NCBI RefSeq assembly: GCF_027257935.1
Contig: NZ_JANZKW010000004.1
Coordinates: forward strand, 62,001 to 126,000
Direction: 5' to 3'
Source: Chitinimonas sp. BJYL2
Lineage (GTDB): Bacteria; Pseudomonadota; Gammaproteobacteria; Burkholderiales; Chitinimonadaceae
Length of the DNA stretch: 64,000 nucleotides
The notes under the pieces were generated by a model that searched no databases, was not told the DNA's origin, and worked only from the letters and a program-made list of their open reading frames with translations. Of this stretch, positions 29,796 to 38,764 are shown piece after piece (position 1 is the first letter of the stretch; each line of letters starts with the position of its first letter). The translations under genes were made by a program, and so were the position numbers.

Positions 29796-32471
29796 ATGAC
29801 TACGCCACTCGATCAAGCCAGCAAACATAGCCGTTATCTGCAGAGACTCTTCAGCGCGCAGCCGGTTCTGTTCGAGCAAACATTATCTGTATTACAGCAA
29901 CCGTTCAGCCGAGCCGACATGGAGGCCATGCTGCCGGCCGATGCGGATGAGGCCATGCTCAAGCCCGCGCTGCGCAAGCTGCGACAGGCAGTGATGGCGC
30001 GCATTTTCAGTCGTGACCTGCTGGGTTTGGCCGACCTGGATGAGGTGATCGTCACCGTCAGCGATCTGGCGGAAGTCGCCATCCTGGCCGCGCTGGCCTG
30101 TGTTACCCGCCCGGACGAGCGTACCGGCGAGCCCATCGGTAACGAAACGGGCGAGGTACAGAAGCTCATCGTCGTGGGCATGGGCAAACTGGGCGGGCGT
30201 GAACTCAATGTTTCCAGCGATATCGACCTGATCTTCGTCTACCCCGAAGACGGCGAAACCAATGGCCCGCGACCGATTTCCAACCACGAATGGTTTGCCC
30301 GTGCCGGCAAGAAGCTGATCGCGCTGATTCACGATGTGACTGAGGATGGCTTTGTGTTCCGCGTGGACATGCGCCTGCGGCCCTATGGCGATAGCGGCCC
30401 GCTGGTGTGCTCGTTCGCGGCCATGGAGAACTATCTGCTGACCCAGGGCCGTGAGTGGGAGCGTTATGCCTGGATCAAGGGGCGGGCGATTACCGGCCCG
30501 GATGGGCTCGGTGGCGATGCCGCAGGCTTGATGCAACTGGTCACGCCGTTCGTATACCGCAAGTATCTGGATTACGGCGCCTATGCCTCGATGCGCGATC
30601 TGCACGCGCAGATCCAGCGCGAAGTCACCCGCCGCGACTTTGCCGACAACATCAAGCTCGGCCCCGGCGGCATCCGCGAGATCGAGTTCATTGCCCAGGT
30701 TTTCCAGCTTATCCGCGGCGGCCGCCGCCCTGCCCTGCGCGTGCGGCCCACACGCGAGGTGCTGCGCGAACTCGAAGCGATGGGCCAGTTCGATGCCGCC
30801 GTTGTCGCCGAGCTGACAGCCGCCTATGTATTCCTGCGCGACCTGGAACACCGTCTGCAATATCTGGACGACGGCCAGACCCAGATGCTGCCCACCAACG
30901 AGGGCGATCAGGCGCTGATTGCCGAAAGCATGGGCTACGCTGGCTGGCCGGCTTTTCTGACAGCGCTTGATGCCCACCGCGCCACCGTTTCGCGCCACTT
31001 CGAGCAGGTGTTCGCGCTGCCGCAAGCCGAGGGCGATGCCGTGCACCCCCTGGCCGGTTTGTGGCTGGGCATTGCCGATGGCCAGTCGGGCCAGCCCCGG
31101 CTCGCCGCGCTGGGGTACCAGCAACCGGCCGAGATGGAACGTCTGCTGGCCTCGGTGGCGCAAAGCGGCCGTTACCAGACGCTGGCCGACAAAAGCCGGC
31201 GTCGGCTCGACGCGCTGATTCCGCCCATGGTGGAAGTGTGTGCGCGCCAGCCCAATCCCGATGAAACGCTGAGCCGCGTGCTGCGCTTCATGGATGCCAT
31301 CGCCCGCCGCGAATCGTATCTGGCACTGCTAGCCGAACACCCGCAAACACTGAGTCGCCTGGCCGCCCTGCATAGTGCCAGCCCCTGGGTGGCCGACTAC
31401 CTGCATCGCCATCCCATCCTGCTCGATGAACTGCTCGATGCCCGCCTCCTCTATGCCCCGCCGGACTGGCCGCGTCTGGGCACGCAGCTGCGTGATGAGC
31501 TGGTGCTGCATGCCGGTGATACTGAAGCCGAAATGGATGTGCTGCGCCACTTCCAGCACCAGCAGGTGTTCCGCCTGTGTGCACAGGATCTGGCTGGTGA
31601 ATGGTCATTGACGACCTTGTCGGACCACCTGTCCGATCTGGCCGACTTGATCCTCACGCTGGCGCTGGAACGCGCCTGGGCCGAACTGCCCAAACGCCAC
31701 CGCGATACACCAGCATTCGCCATCATTGGCTACGGCAAACTCGGGGGCAAAGAGCTGGGCTACGGATCGGATCTTGATCTGATCTTCCTGTATGACGACG
31801 ATCATCCCGACGCCAATGAGGTCTACGCGCGGCTCGCCCGCAAACTGATGAACTGGCTCTCCACGACCACGCCTGCCGGCACGCTCTACGAGGTGGATTT
31901 GCGCCTGCGTCCCAATGGTGCATCCGGCTTGCTGGTATCCAGCATCGGCGCCTTCCGCCAGTACCAGAGCGAGAACGCCTGGGTGTGGGAGCACCAGGCC
32001 CTCACCCGCGCACGCTATGCCGCTGGCGACAAGACAGTGGGACAAGCCTTCGAGTCCGTTCGACGGGACATCCTTGCGCAACGTCGTGACAAGCCCAAGC
32101 TGGCCGACGAGGTGGTCGCCATGCGCGAGCGCATGCTGCAAACCCACCCGGCCAACCCCGACGACGTGAAACACTGCCGTGGCGGCCTCGTGGACGTGGA
32201 ATTCATCGTTCAGTACCTGATACTGGCCTATTCCGCGCAGCACGCCGCCCTGCTGGACAACAGCGGCAATATCGCCCTGCTCAGGGCGGCAGCCGAAGCC
32301 GGGCTGATTCCCACTGCACTGGCAGATGGCGCACAAGCGGCGTACCGCCTGCTGCGTGAGCTGCAGCACAAGCAGCGGCTCAACGGCTCTGCCCCTACGC
32401 AGGAAGCACTGGGGGAAGTGGCGCCCTACTGCGCCGCCGTGCGCAACCTGTGGCAAATCGTATTCTCGTAA
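29796..32471 (+). CDS. glnE: Bifunctional glutamine synthetase adenylyltransferase/deadenylase
   Basis: GlnE attaches AMP to glutamine synthetase when nitrogen is plentiful and removes it when scarce, under PII control. The 891-residue protein has two nucleotidyltransferase domains, each with the G-x-G-K-L-G-G-x-E and D-x-D pattern: GMGKLGGRELNVSSDIDLIF near residue 129 and GYGKLGGKELGYGSDLDLIF near residue 645. The first is expected to be the deadenylase and the second the adenylyltransferase. The start is the ATG at 29796; the frame stays open 93 codons upstream, but that stretch overlaps yhdP and lacks family similarity. Confidence 0.96.
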   Translation: MTTPLDQASKHSRYLQRLFSAQPVLFEQTLSVLQQPFSRADMEAMLPADADEAMLKPALRKLRQAVMARIFSRDLLGLADLDEVIVTVSDLAEVAILAALACVTRPDERTGEPIGNETGEVQKLIVVGMGKLGGRELNVSSDIDLIFVYPEDGETNGPRPISNHEWFARAGKKLIALIHDVTEDGFVFRVDMRLRPYGDSGPLVCSFAAMENYLLTQGREWERYAWIKGRAITGPDGLGGDAAGLMQLVTPFVYRKYLDYGAYASMRDLHAQIQREVTRRDFADNIKLGPGGIREIEFIAQVFQLIRGGRRPALRVRPTREVLRELEAMGQFDAAVVAELTAAYVFLRDLEHRLQYLDDGQTQMLPTNEGDQALIAESMGYAGWPAFLTALDAHRATVSRHFEQVFALPQAEGDAVHPLAGLWLGIADGQSGQPRLAALGYQQPAEMERLLASVAQSGRYQTLADKSRRRLDALIPPMVEVCARQPNPDETLSRVLRFMDAIARRESYLALLAEHPQTLSRLAALHSASPWVADYLHRHPILLDELLDARLLYAPPDWPRLGTQLRDELVLHAGDTEAEMDVLRHFQHQQVFRLCAQDLAGEWSLTTLSDHLSDLADLILTLALERAWAELPKRHRDTPAFAIIGYGKLGGKELGYGSDLDLIFLYDDDHPDANEVYARLARKLMNWLSTTTPAGTLYEVDLRLRPNGASGLLVSSIGAFRQYQSENAWVWEHQALTRARYAAGDKTVGQAFESVRRDILAQRRDKPKLADEVVAMRERMLQTHPANPDDVKHCRGGLVDVEFIVQYLILAYSAQHAALLDNSGNIALLRAAAEAGLIPTALADGAQAAYRLLRELQHKQRLNGSAPTQEALGEVAPYCAAVRNLWQIVFS

Positions 32472-32509
32472 ACGACTCGCTCGCCAGCCAAACCACCGCA
32501 TCGCTAAGC

Positions 32510-33829
32510 ATGATGGACACCCCCGCCATGGATCGAACCCGCCCCAGCCCACCTGCCCGCATCGCCAAGTACGCAGTCAGCGCCGAACTGGGACGGGGTG
32601 CCACGGGTATCGTCTATCTCGCCAAGGATGGATTCTTCAGCAGACAGGTGGCCATCAAGTGCCTGCGCCAGGAGGCCAGCACCGATGCTGCAGCCATGAA
32701 GCGGCGCATCCAGTCCTTCAGGGTAGAAGCGAGCCTGGTGGGCAAGCTCAAGCACCCGCATGTAGTGGCCATGCTGGACGCCGATCTCGATAACGATCCC
32801 CCTTATCTGGTGATGGAATACGTTGAGGGCAAACCCTTGTCTGCCTTCACCGCACCAGACGCCCTGCTACCAGTCAACGAGGTACTCTCGCTGGGTTTCA
32901 AGTGTTGCGATGCCTTGGGCTACGCTGCGGAACTAGGACTGATTCACCGGGATATCAAGCCCGCCAACCTGCTCCTCACGCCGGATGGCGACGTCAAGAT
33001 CACGGATTTCGGCACCGCCGACTGGCAGCAGCTGGATGTCACCCGAATCGAAACCGCCGGCTCCCCGGCGTATATGTCACCCGAGCAGGTCAAGGGCGAA
33101 CCCCTGACCTGGGCCACGGATATCTATTCACTTGGCGTCACCCTGTATCAGCTCCTTACCGGTGAGATGCCATTCGAGGCTGAGTCCGAGTTTGCGCTCA
33201 TGTACAAGATCGGCAACGAGCGTCCTGTTCCCCCATCGGTGAGGCGTCCCGCCCTGCCTCTGGCGCTCGACGAGGTCATCATGCGCGCACTGGCCATCGA
33301 TCTGAATGCTCGTTATGCCACCTGGGACGCTTTCGCCCAGGCCCTTACCCGCTTCCTCTCCGCCAGCGCACAACCGGATCAGGCGGGCGAAACCGACGCC
33401 GAAAAAATCGCCCTGCTGCGTACCATGCCCCTGCTGAAGGACTTTCCCCCGCCACTACTGTGGTCCGTACTGCGGCTGGGCGTCTGGGCGCAGATCAAGC
33501 GCGGCCAGCGATTGATCCATGAAGGCGCACTGGGGGATTCCTTTTACCTGCTGGTTGAGGGCGAGGTGATCATCGAGCGCGAGGGCATCGAACTATCGCG
33601 CGACAAGGCCGGTTACTCACTCGGGGAGATGGTCTACATCCTCCCCGGCGCCCGACGCCGCAGTGCAACGGTGACGGCACTGACCGATCTGCAGGTACTC
33701 AAGATCCCTTGCGACACGCTGGGCGAGAGCCCGGTCGAGCTGCGCAGCCAGTTTGACCGAGCGTTCCTGTCCTTGCTCGCGACGCGGTTGATCGAGGCAA
33801 ACCGGCGCTACACCAGTTTCGATCTCTAG
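32510..33829 (+). CDS. Ser/Thr protein kinase with C-terminal cyclic-nucleotide-binding domain
   Basis: This Hanks-type kinase is about 439 residues from the chosen ATG. The kinase domain (about 20-285) has the P-loop LGRGATGIVYLAKD, catalytic Lys50 in VAIK, HRDIKPANLLL (147-157), DFG at 167-169 and the SPAYMSPEQ activation end. A short linker leads to a cyclic-nucleotide-binding domain (about 305-430) with GQRLIHEGALGDSFYLLVEGEV and SLGEMVYILPGARRRSATVTA. The phosphate-binding cassette reads GEMVYILPGARRRSATV, a recognisable but atypical form. It follows glnE; starts at 32450 (GTG) or 32513 are possible because no strong ribosome-binding site stands out. A role coupling kinase activity to cNMP is an inference. 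Confidence 0.85.
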   Translation: MMDTPAMDRTRPSPPARIAKYAVSAELGRGATGIVYLAKDGFFSRQVAIKCLRQEASTDAAAMKRRIQSFRVEASLVGKLKHPHVVAMLDADLDNDPPYLVMEYVEGKPLSAFTAPDALLPVNEVLSLGFKCCDALGYAAELGLIHRDIKPANLLLTPDGDVKITDFGTADWQQLDVTRIETAGSPAYMSPEQVKGEPLTWATDIYSLGVTLYQLLTGEMPFEAESEFALMYKIGNERPVPPSVRRPALPLALDEVIMRALAIDLNARYATWDAFAQALTRFLSASAQPDQAGETDAEKIALLRTMPLLKDFPPPLLWSVLRLGVWAQIKRGQRLIHEGALGDSFYLLVEGEVIIEREGIELSRDKAGYSLGEMVYILPGARRRSATVTALTDLQVLKIPCDTLGESPVELRSQFDRAFLSLLATRLIEANRRYTSFDL

Positions 33830-34278
33830 GTTTTCCGGTTCGGTTTGCCGAAGCCGGCCCATCTGCGCATCGCTGCAAAAATACAACGTGAGTGATGACA
33901 TGTTGCGTCCTCGCGCGATGTAACCGCCCCCTTCACCGTGAATCGCACGGTGATCAAGCAGACCAATCCACCCCACACCTCCCGCCTGCATCACCGTGGC
34001 AGCCGGCCACGCACACCACAGTGACAACAATATATCGCTTTAAAATCAATACCTCTTGGCATAACAGCGAGTTATTGCGCAAAAGGAAAAGGCAGCTTTC
34101 CGGGCCGGATACGGGGGTTATAACGCAACTGCTACGGCATCGCGTGACGCCGTTGCTGAGATCGGGAAAGGCCAGGGGAATGCACAGGGTATAGGTCGGC
34201 GCACCGCATATTGAAGCGTGCACCGGGTGTCTTCCTCAGCAGATTTGTCGCAACAAAACCCAATAACGGAGCAGACAA
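33830..34278. other. 449-base intergenic region upstream of the serine hydrolase
   Basis: No coding region is supported here. Directly after the kinase stop lies an imperfect hairpin (33835-33857, CCGGTTCGG against CCGAAGCCGG) without a T-tract. At 33934-33952 is a perfect 7-bp stem with a 5-base loop (CACCGTG/CACGGTG). From about 34028 the sequence becomes markedly AT-rich, including ATAAC-AGCGA-GTTAT at 34061-34075, an operator-like inverted repeat, and TATAAC at 34119-34124, a possible -10 with a poor -35. This is the likely promoter region of the secreted hydrolase. Confidence 0.4.
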
Positions 34279-35748
34279 ATGGCAACAACTCGCAAATGGG
34301 CACTCGGAATCGTGCTGTTCGGGGGCGTCGTGGTTCACGCCGCCTGTCCGGATGGCGCCAGTTTTGATAGCGCACTCGGCTTCTGTGCTGATGGCACCAA
34401 TGCCTACGGGCCGTTTACCAAGGCCATGACGGACAATTGTGTGAAGTATGGTGGCGGCCCCGCCTGCACAAACGTCAACAACTATCCCGTAGGCAGTGTT
34501 CAGCTAAGCCTGCAACGCTGGAGCGTCAGTTTCACACGCAACCTGCGCGGTACCGGCACCTGCCCCACCGGGGCGGCCACCTCGTCCTATGTAGATGGCT
34601 TGTGCGCCGAAACCATTAATGGTGTCAGCAATGTCTACGCGGGGTTTGCGCCCGCCCTGGTAAGCAAATGCCAGCTGCTGAACGGCGGCAATGCCTGCCT
34701 TTCAACACGCTGGAACAGCAACTTCTACCGCAAGGTGGCGTTCGAGCAGCGCCTCAGAAAGAACCTGACTTCCGCTTGGAGCGGCAGCGGCCTGCCCAGC
34801 GTGTCGGTCACGGTTTCCACACCGGATCAAGGCTACGTCTATGCTGCAACCGGGGTTGCTGCCCCAAGCAATGTGCCGGTGAATCCCGCCGTGCATCAGT
34901 ACCGGTTTGCCAGCGTCAGCAAGAACCTGACCGCGGCCCTGATCCTGCGCTTGCAGGAGGCGGGCTATCTGAACATTGACGACAAGCTGTCCAAACACCT
35001 CACCGTACCGGGTCTGGCCTATGGCAGCACGATGACCATCCGCCAGTTGATGAACCACGCCGCCGGCGTTGGTAACTATCTGGACTACAGCGATGCATTT
35101 CTCGACTCCACCGACATATACGGGAAGATCTACACCAATAACGATGTGGTCGGTTATATCAACCAGGTGGGAGCCGCTTTCTACCCCGGCAGCGGCTATC
35201 AGTACTCGAATGGCGGCTATTTTGTGCTGGGCCTGTTGATCGAAAAGAAGCTCAGCATGCCCATCGAGATGGCATTTGATCAGTGGCTCATCAAGCCACT
35301 GGGTCTGAACAACACATTTCTTGACGTAAGCAGCAACCCGGCCATGAAGATCCCCAATCTCGCCGAGAGTGTGCGGGCCTATGCCTACTCCACCACCAGC
35401 GTCAAGGCAGCTGGCGCGCTGGTGTCCACCACAGAAGACATGGCCAAGTATGCCCGCGCAATCTACGGCGGTAGCTTCCTGAGCAGTACCTCGCTGGCGG
35501 CCATGAAGGCACCGCAAGCCAACAGCAGCGGCTACGGCCTGGGCACCATCATCTTCACCTCACCCAATGGCTACAAGTATTACGGCCATACCGGCACCCT
35601 GCTGAACTACAAGGCGCTGGTGTACTTCATCCCGGCCGCCAATGTATCCGTCGCTCTCAATACCAACGACTACCCATCCAGTACAGCCGTGCTCGATCGA
35701 ATCAAGGCGGCTGTCTACGACACCGTGTCAGATCAGTATGGTGGTTGA
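34279..35748 (+). CDS. Secreted serine hydrolase (class C beta-lactamase/DD-peptidase fold) with duplicated Cys-rich N-terminal module
   Basis: The 489-residue protein has a signal peptide (about 1-21, MATTRKWALGIVLFGGVVVHA). Residues 23-150 hold two tandem four-cysteine modules: C23, C36, C54, C63 and C95, C109, C131, C140, each opening with CP(D/T)GA and each with the last two Cys nine apart. The catalytic domain follows, with SVSK (212-215; Ser nucleophile, Lys), YSN at 309-311 and HTG at 437-439, the three motifs of the penicillin-binding-protein/beta-lactamase class C/esterase family. The substrate could be D-alanyl peptides or an ester. It is preceded by GGAG near the ATG and followed by a hairpin. 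Confidence 0.85.
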   Translation: MATTRKWALGIVLFGGVVVHAACPDGASFDSALGFCADGTNAYGPFTKAMTDNCVKYGGGPACTNVNNYPVGSVQLSLQRWSVSFTRNLRGTGTCPTGAATSSYVDGLCAETINGVSNVYAGFAPALVSKCQLLNGGNACLSTRWNSNFYRKVAFEQRLRKNLTSAWSGSGLPSVSVTVSTPDQGYVYAATGVAAPSNVPVNPAVHQYRFASVSKNLTAALILRLQEAGYLNIDDKLSKHLTVPGLAYGSTMTIRQLMNHAAGVGNYLDYSDAFLDSTDIYGKIYTNNDVVGYINQVGAAFYPGSGYQYSNGGYFVLGLLIEKKLSMPIEMAFDQWLIKPLGLNNTFLDVSSNPAMKIPNLAESVRAYAYSTTSVKAAGALVSTTEDMAKYARAIYGGSFLSSTSLAAMKAPQANSSGYGLGTIIFTSPNGYKYYGHTGTLLNYKALVYFIPAANVSVALNTNDYPSSTAVLDRIKAAVYDTVSDQYGG

Positions 35749-35763
35749 TTTCTCCTGATTTGA

Positions 35764-35786
35764 GCGCGATGCAAGACGCATCGCGC
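35764..35786 (+). repeat. Perfect 9-bp hairpin after the serine hydrolase gene
   Basis: GCGCGATGC and GCATCGCGC are separated by AAGAC. It begins 16 bases after the stop codon and has no T-tract, so it is more likely a transcript-end stabiliser or factor-dependent terminator than an intrinsic terminator. Confidence 0.5.
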
Positions 35787-35838
35787 GCCCTCCCTCACGG
35801 GTCAATCCGGTTTTCCTGAACTCACAGGAGTCTGCGTC

Positions 35839-37590
35839 ATGCGTGAATCACGTAGGGGTGCTGCTGCGCCCATGTTCTGCTGGAAATGGTTGAGCTGCCT
35901 GCTCTTGGCCTTCGCCTGCCTGCCGCTATTTGCCGCGAGCCACGTCACTTTCCTGTCGCCAGCCGTATCAGGCGCGGAATATGTGAACGGGTTCAATATC
36001 TCGGTCAAGGTCACCTCCCCCGACATCGTCAAGGTCAAACTCTCCGCAGACGGGTTTCCGTTCGGGAACGAGCTCAACGCGGCCAATAACTGGACGATCT
36101 TCTACACCTTCAGCAATCTGGGTACGCGCAATCTCGTGGCGACGGGCTACGATGCCAGCGGTACAGCCATCTCAACCACTACCAGCAGTATCAGCGTGGT
36201 CAACATCAAGGTGGTCGACCCCGCAAAGAACGCAACCTACTCCAACGGCACACCGGCCAGCATTGCGGCCAGCGCCGCGGTCACCAAGGTGCTGATGCTG
36301 GCCGACAGCTACCAGATCGGTGCCGCCACAGCGCGGGACAGCAATGGCCAGTTCGTGATCACGCCGGCCTACCTCAACACCATCGGTGCACGGACATTCC
36401 GGTTCCAGGGTTTCAACGCGGCAGGCATCAAGATCGATGAGCGCCAGGTGCCGGTTTATGTGGTCAATCTGACTTTCGCCAACCCCGGTATCGGCGCCAG
36501 TTTCGTCCTCAATGACGTGGTCACGGCGCAAGTCAACGCAGCAGGCAACGTTGCGCGCGTGGACTACTACGCGGACAGCTACTTCTGGGGCAGCTCCACG
36601 GATCGTGCCTCGTTGTTCAAGATCAGTCAGCCCGTCACGATTGCCGGCTCGCGCGTGCTTTATGCCAAGGCCTATAACGCCAGCGGTACGCTGCTGAGCA
36701 CCAACAGCCTCAACTTCACGGTGACTTACCCCGGCACGAGTGGTGGCGGGCAGAACAAGTGGGGGGTCTGGCTATTCGAGTTCGAACGCGTCGCACGCAT
36801 GGCCACCACGCATGAACAACTGGCCGCCAAGCTGCGTTCGATGGGCGTGAAACGCATCTACATCAAGGTTGCCGACGGCACCAAATCCACCCTGAGCAAC
36901 GGCTACACCTTCCCGCTGTTTGATGCGCGCGTACCTGCCGCCTACAAGGCGCAGGGCATCGAGCCCTGGGCCTGGGCCTATAACTACCCGGCCAACCGCT
37001 CCAGTCCCAGCGGTCAGGGCGAGACACTGTATCAGGCCGCCAAGAGTGGCTATGTGGGCTTTGTATCGGATATCGAAACCGAGTTTGAAACCGCCAGCGT
37101 TGCCAACCAGGTAGCTGTTTTCCAGGCATTCTCGGCAGCACGGCAGCGCGCCATCAACGACGGCTACGCCACCAGCGCCTTCAAGCTCTATGAGACGTCC
37201 TTCGGCTATATCAGCTACCACAGTGGCGTCGCGATCAGCGCCATCGATCCCTATGTGGACGGGCACATGCCCCAGACCTACACCGTGTATTGGGGAAGCA
37301 GCGCCGAGGCAGACCAGGCCGGGCAGATTGCCTATGTGAACCAGCAATACCGCAATCTGGGCGCGACCAAGCCCATCCACCATATCACCAGCATCGAACG
37401 GCACTTCGACAGCAACGGCACCAAACATGAAATGACCGTACCGCGCCTGCAAACGTTCATGGAGTACGGTGGCGCCGAGGCCTCCATCTGGGTACTGCCA
37501 GAAGCCGGCGACGGCACGGGGGAGCAGGATGTGCCTTACTCGTCATGGAATCTGCTAACCGGCATCAACTGGACAGCCAACGCCCGCTGA
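35839..37590 (+). CDS. Secreted protein with three Ig-like repeats and a barrel-like C-terminal domain
   Basis: The 583-residue product has a signal peptide ending near residue 33 (WLSCLLLAFACLPLFAAS). Three similar 87-residue Ig-like units follow (about 34-121, 122-209, 210-296), each with a VxDP/SPAV-type start and a GYDASG, GFNAAG or AYNASG turn near its end. A glycine linker leads to a C-terminal domain (about 306-583) starting KWGVWLFEFERV, with KRIYIKVADGT, GIEPWAWAYNYP and GFVSDIETEFE, an alternating strand-helix pattern like a GH25-type TIM barrel. Asp/Glu in SDIETE are candidate catalytic acids. It follows an AGGAG site. A cell-wall or polysaccharide glycosidase is my guess; the substrate is unknown. 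Confidence 0.65.
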   Translation: MRESRRGAAAPMFCWKWLSCLLLAFACLPLFAASHVTFLSPAVSGAEYVNGFNISVKVTSPDIVKVKLSADGFPFGNELNAANNWTIFYTFSNLGTRNLVATGYDASGTAISTTTSSISVVNIKVVDPAKNATYSNGTPASIAASAAVTKVLMLADSYQIGAATARDSNGQFVITPAYLNTIGARTFRFQGFNAAGIKIDERQVPVYVVNLTFANPGIGASFVLNDVVTAQVNAAGNVARVDYYADSYFWGSSTDRASLFKISQPVTIAGSRVLYAKAYNASGTLLSTNSLNFTVTYPGTSGGGQNKWGVWLFEFERVARMATTHEQLAAKLRSMGVKRIYIKVADGTKSTLSNGYTFPLFDARVPAAYKAQGIEPWAWAYNYPANRSSPSGQGETLYQAAKSGYVGFVSDIETEFETASVANQVAVFQAFSAARQRAINDGYATSAFKLYETSFGYISYHSGVAISAIDPYVDGHMPQTYTVYWGSSAEADQAGQIAYVNQQYRNLGATKPIHHITSIERHFDSNGTKHEMTVPRLQTFMEYGGAEASIWVLPEAGDGTGEQDVPYSSWNLLTGINWTANAR

Positions 37591-37612
37591 TACCGGCGAG
37601 ATGTCTAACAAA

Positions 37613-37640
37613 AAGAAAGGACGCCATGGCGTCCTTTCTT
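37613..37640. terminator. Bidirectional terminator between the Ig/barrel gene and cysM
   Basis: A 13-bp perfect inverted repeat (AAGAAAGGACGCC, two-base loop, GGCGTCCTTTCTT) lies between two convergent genes. Each strand ends in a T-rich arm, so it can serve both transcripts. Confidence 0.75.
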
Positions 37641-37673
37641 GCGTCTGTGTCCTGCTCGACTTTTTCCTGCTAC

Positions 37674-38561
37674 TCAAGCCGGATAAACACCCGTAGAGAG
37701 ATACCGGTCACCGCGATCACACACAATGCTGACGATGGTGGCATTCTCCAGCTCGGCACTCAGCTTCAGTGCTGCCGCCATCGCCCCGCCCGAACTCACG
37801 CCGGCAAAGATGCCCTCTTCCGCCGCCAGCCTGCGCATCATGTCTTCGGCCTCCTGCTGGTGCACTTCCATCACCCGGTCGATCTGGCTGAAATCGCAGA
37901 TCGAGGGCACATACTCGGCCGGCCACTTGCGGATGCCGGGAATCTGCGCGCCATCAACCGGTTGCACACCCACGATCTGCACCGACGGGTTCTGTTCCTT
38001 GAGATAGCGACCCGTGCCCATGATGGTGCCAGTCGTCCCCATGCTGGAAACGAAGTGGGTCACACGCCCCTGCGTATCGCGCCAGATCTCGGGGCCGGTG
38101 CCTTCATAGTGCGCCAGCGGGTTATCGGGATTGGCAAACTGGTCGAGGATGATGCCCTCACCCGCATCGCGCATCTGTTCGGCCAGATCGCGGGCGCCCT
38201 CCATGCCTTGCTCCTTGGTCACCAGCACGACCTCTGCACCAAAGGCCTTCATGGCCTGACGGCGTTCGATGCTCAGGTGTTCCGGCATGATCAGCCGCAT
38301 CTTGTAACCCATGATGGCAGCGGCCATGGCCAGAGCGATGCCAGTGTTGCCACTGGTCGCTTCAATCAGCGTATCGCCGGGCTGGATGGTGCCGCGCCGC
38401 TGGGCGTGGCGGATCATGCTCATGGCCGGGCGATCTTTCACTGAGCCAGCCGGGTTATTGCCTTCGAGCTTGGCCAGGATGATGTTGCTGGTTTTGCCGG
38501 GCAGGCGTTGCAGCCGCACCAAAGGGGTGTTGCCGACAAAATCTTCAAGCGTGGGGTACAT
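37674..38561 (-). CDS. cysM: Cysteine synthase B
   Basis: CysM is a PLP enzyme making cysteine from O-acetylserine and sulfide or, with thiosulfate, S-sulfocysteine. The 295-residue length and the motifs match CysM: LEGNNPAGSVKDRPA with the PLP lysine Lys42, LIEATSGNTGIALAMAAAI, FVSSMGTTGTIMGTGRYLKE and GIFAGVSSGGAMAAAL. It ends at a shared terminator with the Ig/barrel gene. The thiosulfate-related genes later in the window (57506-59721) fit a CysM that can use thiosulfate. Confidence 0.93.
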   Translation of the reverse strand: MYPTLEDFVGNTPLVRLQRLPGKTSNIILAKLEGNNPAGSVKDRPAMSMIRHAQRRGTIQPGDTLIEATSGNTGIALAMAAAIMGYKMRLIMPEHLSIERRQAMKAFGAEVVLVTKEQGMEGARDLAEQMRDAGEGIILDQFANPDNPLAHYEGTGPEIWRDTQGRVTHFVSSMGTTGTIMGTGRYLKEQNPSVQIVGVQPVDGAQIPGIRKWPAEYVPSICDFSQIDRVMEVHQQEAEDMMRRLAAEEGIFAGVSSGGAMAAALKLSAELENATIVSIVCDRGDRYLSTGVYPA

Positions 38562-38692
38562 GCAGTGCGCTCCTCAACAGTGCATGCATTGTAACCGGGG
38601 CGCGGCCTCACGCCTGAACGCCGCAATGGCATATCCATAGAGCGCAAGCCCGGTGAAGGCTGCGCCCAACCGGCACGGCAAACCGTCCAGAC

Positions 38693-38717
38693 AAGAAAAA
38701 GCCCCGCAGTGCGGGGC
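38693..38717 (-). terminator. Intrinsic terminator of the phytase-like gene
   Basis: On the minus strand GCCCCGC, loop ACT, GCGGGGC (38701-38717) is followed by TTTTTCTTG. It lies about 48 bases after the phytase-like stop. Confidence 0.8.
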
Positions 38718-38764
38718 AAGGTTTCCATGCTGTGTGGCTGGAAACAGGCGGTCAGGGTTTCCGC

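Noticed and set aside
34028-34080. Sigma54 promoter (TTGGCATAACAGCGAGTTATTGC)-like segment
   Set aside because: TGGCA and TTGC occur, but their spacing is 12 bases rather than the fixed short spacing of sigma54 sites.
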